A DNA stretch of 64,000 bases, from assembly GCF_000518865.1 (NCBI RefSeq), contig NZ_JAEK01000009.1, positions 1 through 64,000 of the forward strand. Direction: 5' to 3'. Shown here piece after piece: positions 62,966-64,000 of this stretch. Source of the stretch: Bacillus sp. J37 (GTDB lineage Bacteria > Bacillota > Bacilli > Bacillales > Bacillaceae). Under the pieces are notes generated by a model. That model made no database searches. It was not told the DNA's origin and saw nothing but the letters and a program-made list of their open reading frames with translations. A program made the position numbers and the translations under genes. The stretch's first letter is position 1. Each line of letters opens with the position of its first letter.

Positions 62966-63982
62966 ATGATTTTGATACGATTTTTTTTAAAGGCCATCCA
63001 AATAAACGGTTGGATACTTGTGTTCGCCACATTAACCCTTATATTATCAAGTAGTTATATTATTTACTTTATTGAACCTGAAACGTTTGCTAATCCTTTT
63101 GAAGGTCTTTGGTGGACAATGACAACCGTTGCTACTGTGGGATATGGAGATGTTTCACCTACGACAGTTAGCGGAAAAATATTTGCTATGTTTTTATACA
63201 TTATAGGAATTGGACTTATGAGTATTTTTATTGGAAAAGTGATTGACTTTTTTAGCATTCGAAAGCGATTAAAGGAGGAAGGAAAATTGACTATCTCAAC
63301 AAAAGATCACATTTTATTAATCAATTGGACAAAAAAGGCTGCTATTACACTTGATGAACTCTTAAAAGCATTTGAACATATCCAGGTCGTTATCATTGAT
63401 GAGCATCTACCTAAAACACCGATTCAGCACGACAGAGTAGAATTTGTAAAAGGCAATCCTGCGAATACTTCTATCCTTGAACAAGCTAACATTCTTCACT
63501 CCAAATCAGTTATGATCTTTTCACCTGATGACTTACAAACTGCATCCCAAGCTGATGGTCACACATTATTAATTGGTTCGATGGTTAAAGGATTTGAAAA
63601 GGAAAAAAATAAACCAATCTATACTCTTTGTGAAGTAACGAATTCTGCACATATTAAGGCATTTGCACATGTAAATGTTAATGAATTCATAACAGCTAAC
63701 GACACAGCTGCACACTTAGCTGCACGATCAATCCTTTTTAATGGCTCAAGTGAAGTTATTCGGCAGCTTACGAGTAATGAAGGCTATGACTTATACTCCA
63801 TTCCTAAAAAAACCGAATGGAAAACGTATGAAGATGCAAGGAAGGCCCTTTCTAAAAAAGGTGCACTTCTTATTTCAAATGGAAATGACTTTTCAATCAT
63901 TAACCGATTACAAGAAACAATCCCTGAAGATGCGAATTTATTTATCATTTGTCATGACGATAATTATATGGATATAGTTTAA
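62966..63982 (+). CDS. Two-helix potassium channel with RCK domain (YugO/MthK type)
   Basis: The 338-residue protein has two membrane helices (about residues 14-36 and 70-92) around a pore loop with the selectivity filter TVATVGYGD (about 50-58), then a cytoplasmic RCK/TrkA-N domain (about 112-235) and a further C-terminal RCK-like part. It resembles B. subtilis YugO and archaeal MthK, ligand-gated potassium channels. AGGAGGG precedes the ATG. Inside, a strong binding site AAAGGAGG (63271-63278) lies before an in-frame TTG at codon 108, where a free RCK protein could start. The window ends 18 bases after the stop codon. Confidence 0.9.
   Translation: MILIRFFLKAIQINGWILVFATLTLILSSSYIIYFIEPETFANPFEGLWWTMTTVATVGYGDVSPTTVSGKIFAMFLYIIGIGLMSIFIGKVIDFFSIRKRLKEEGKLTISTKDHILLINWTKKAAITLDELLKAFEHIQVVIIDEHLPKTPIQHDRVEFVKGNPANTSILEQANILHSKSVMIFSPDDLQTASQADGHTLLIGSMVKGFEKEKNKPIYTLCEVTNSAHIKAFAHVNVNEFITANDTAAHLAARSILFNGSSEVIRQLTSNEGYDLYSIPKKTEWKTYEDARKALSKKGALLISNGNDFSIINRLQETIPEDANLFIICHDDNYMDIV
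63271..63289 (+). promoter_or_regulatory. Internal ribosome-binding site and TTG start within the channel gene
   Basis: AAAGGAGG followed by eight bases and the in-frame TTG at 63287-63289 (codon 108) would start a soluble 231-residue protein holding the RCK domain. In MthK the RCK subunit likewise starts inside the channel gene, at residue 107. Confidence 0.5.
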
Positions 63983-64000
63983 AAATTCAGGAAACAAGTG

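Overview
The window is chromosomal DNA of an AT-rich, endospore-forming member of the Bacillaceae. Gene order follows the ykuI-to-clpE segment of the Bacillus subtilis chromosome, read in reverse: ykuI, fadH, ykuE, ykuD, ykuC, ykyB, cheV, patA, kinA, a pbpH/pbpA-type gene, ykwC, splB-splA, ptsI-ptsH-ptsG-glcT, ykvY, pfeT/zosA (ykvW), stoA, ykvU, ykvT, ykvS, queF-queE-queD-queC, ykvI and clpE. Product names rest on this shared order plus protein motifs recalled from the families; no database search was run.

Layout. Bases 1-297 are the 5' end of a group IIC intron on the minus strand, sitting on the T-tract of a terminator. Bases 630-10641 hold signalling and envelope genes (YkuI, FadH with a FadR box, YkuE, YkuD, YkuC, YkyB) around a ppk/ppx polyphosphate pair. 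Bases 10771-21596 hold CheV, a DUF1906 protein, a purine permease, small spore-type genes, PatA, the sporulation kinase KinA with a good sigma-H promoter, and a class B penicillin-binding protein. Bases 21831-30431 hold two dehydrogenases, the spore photoproduct lyase pair splAB, and the glucose phosphotransferase genes with a GlcT-type antiterminator leader. Bases 30602-32357 are an accessory patch: a holin-like type I toxin with an antisense RNA and a LexA-like box, and a one-domain WYL protein behind two LexA-like boxes. Bases 32378-41800 hold a phosphofructokinase, a secreted nuclease, YkvY, a lone carotenoid-type desaturase, the iron/zinc efflux ATPase with Fur/PerR-like operators, StoA and YkvU. 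Bases 41925-50432 are mainly spore genes: a gerA-type germinant receptor operon, YkvT, a patatin, YkvS, and two CsxC-like proteins whose shared segments occur in opposite order. Bases 50535-53926 hold the queuosine precursor operon under a preQ1-I riboswitch, with a duplicated scrap of queF beside it. Bases 54001-63982 hold membrane proteins, a CNNM/CorC transporter with a structured leader, ClpE with CtsR operators, and a potassium channel with an apparent internal translation start for its RCK domain.

How the genes work together. Several modules belong to sporulation and spore life (KinA, SplAB, StoA, YkvU, YkvT, Ger proteins, CsxC-like proteins). Glucose uptake (ptsGHI-glcT) and queuosine precursor synthesis (queCDEF) are each complete and each controlled by an RNA element visible in the sequence. 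The least ordinary content is the SOS-linked patch at 31.1-32.0 kb, the segment-swapped CsxC paralogues, the leader RNA at 57.5-57.7 kb and the internal start in the potassium channel. No tRNA, rRNA, CRISPR array or complete transposon was seen.
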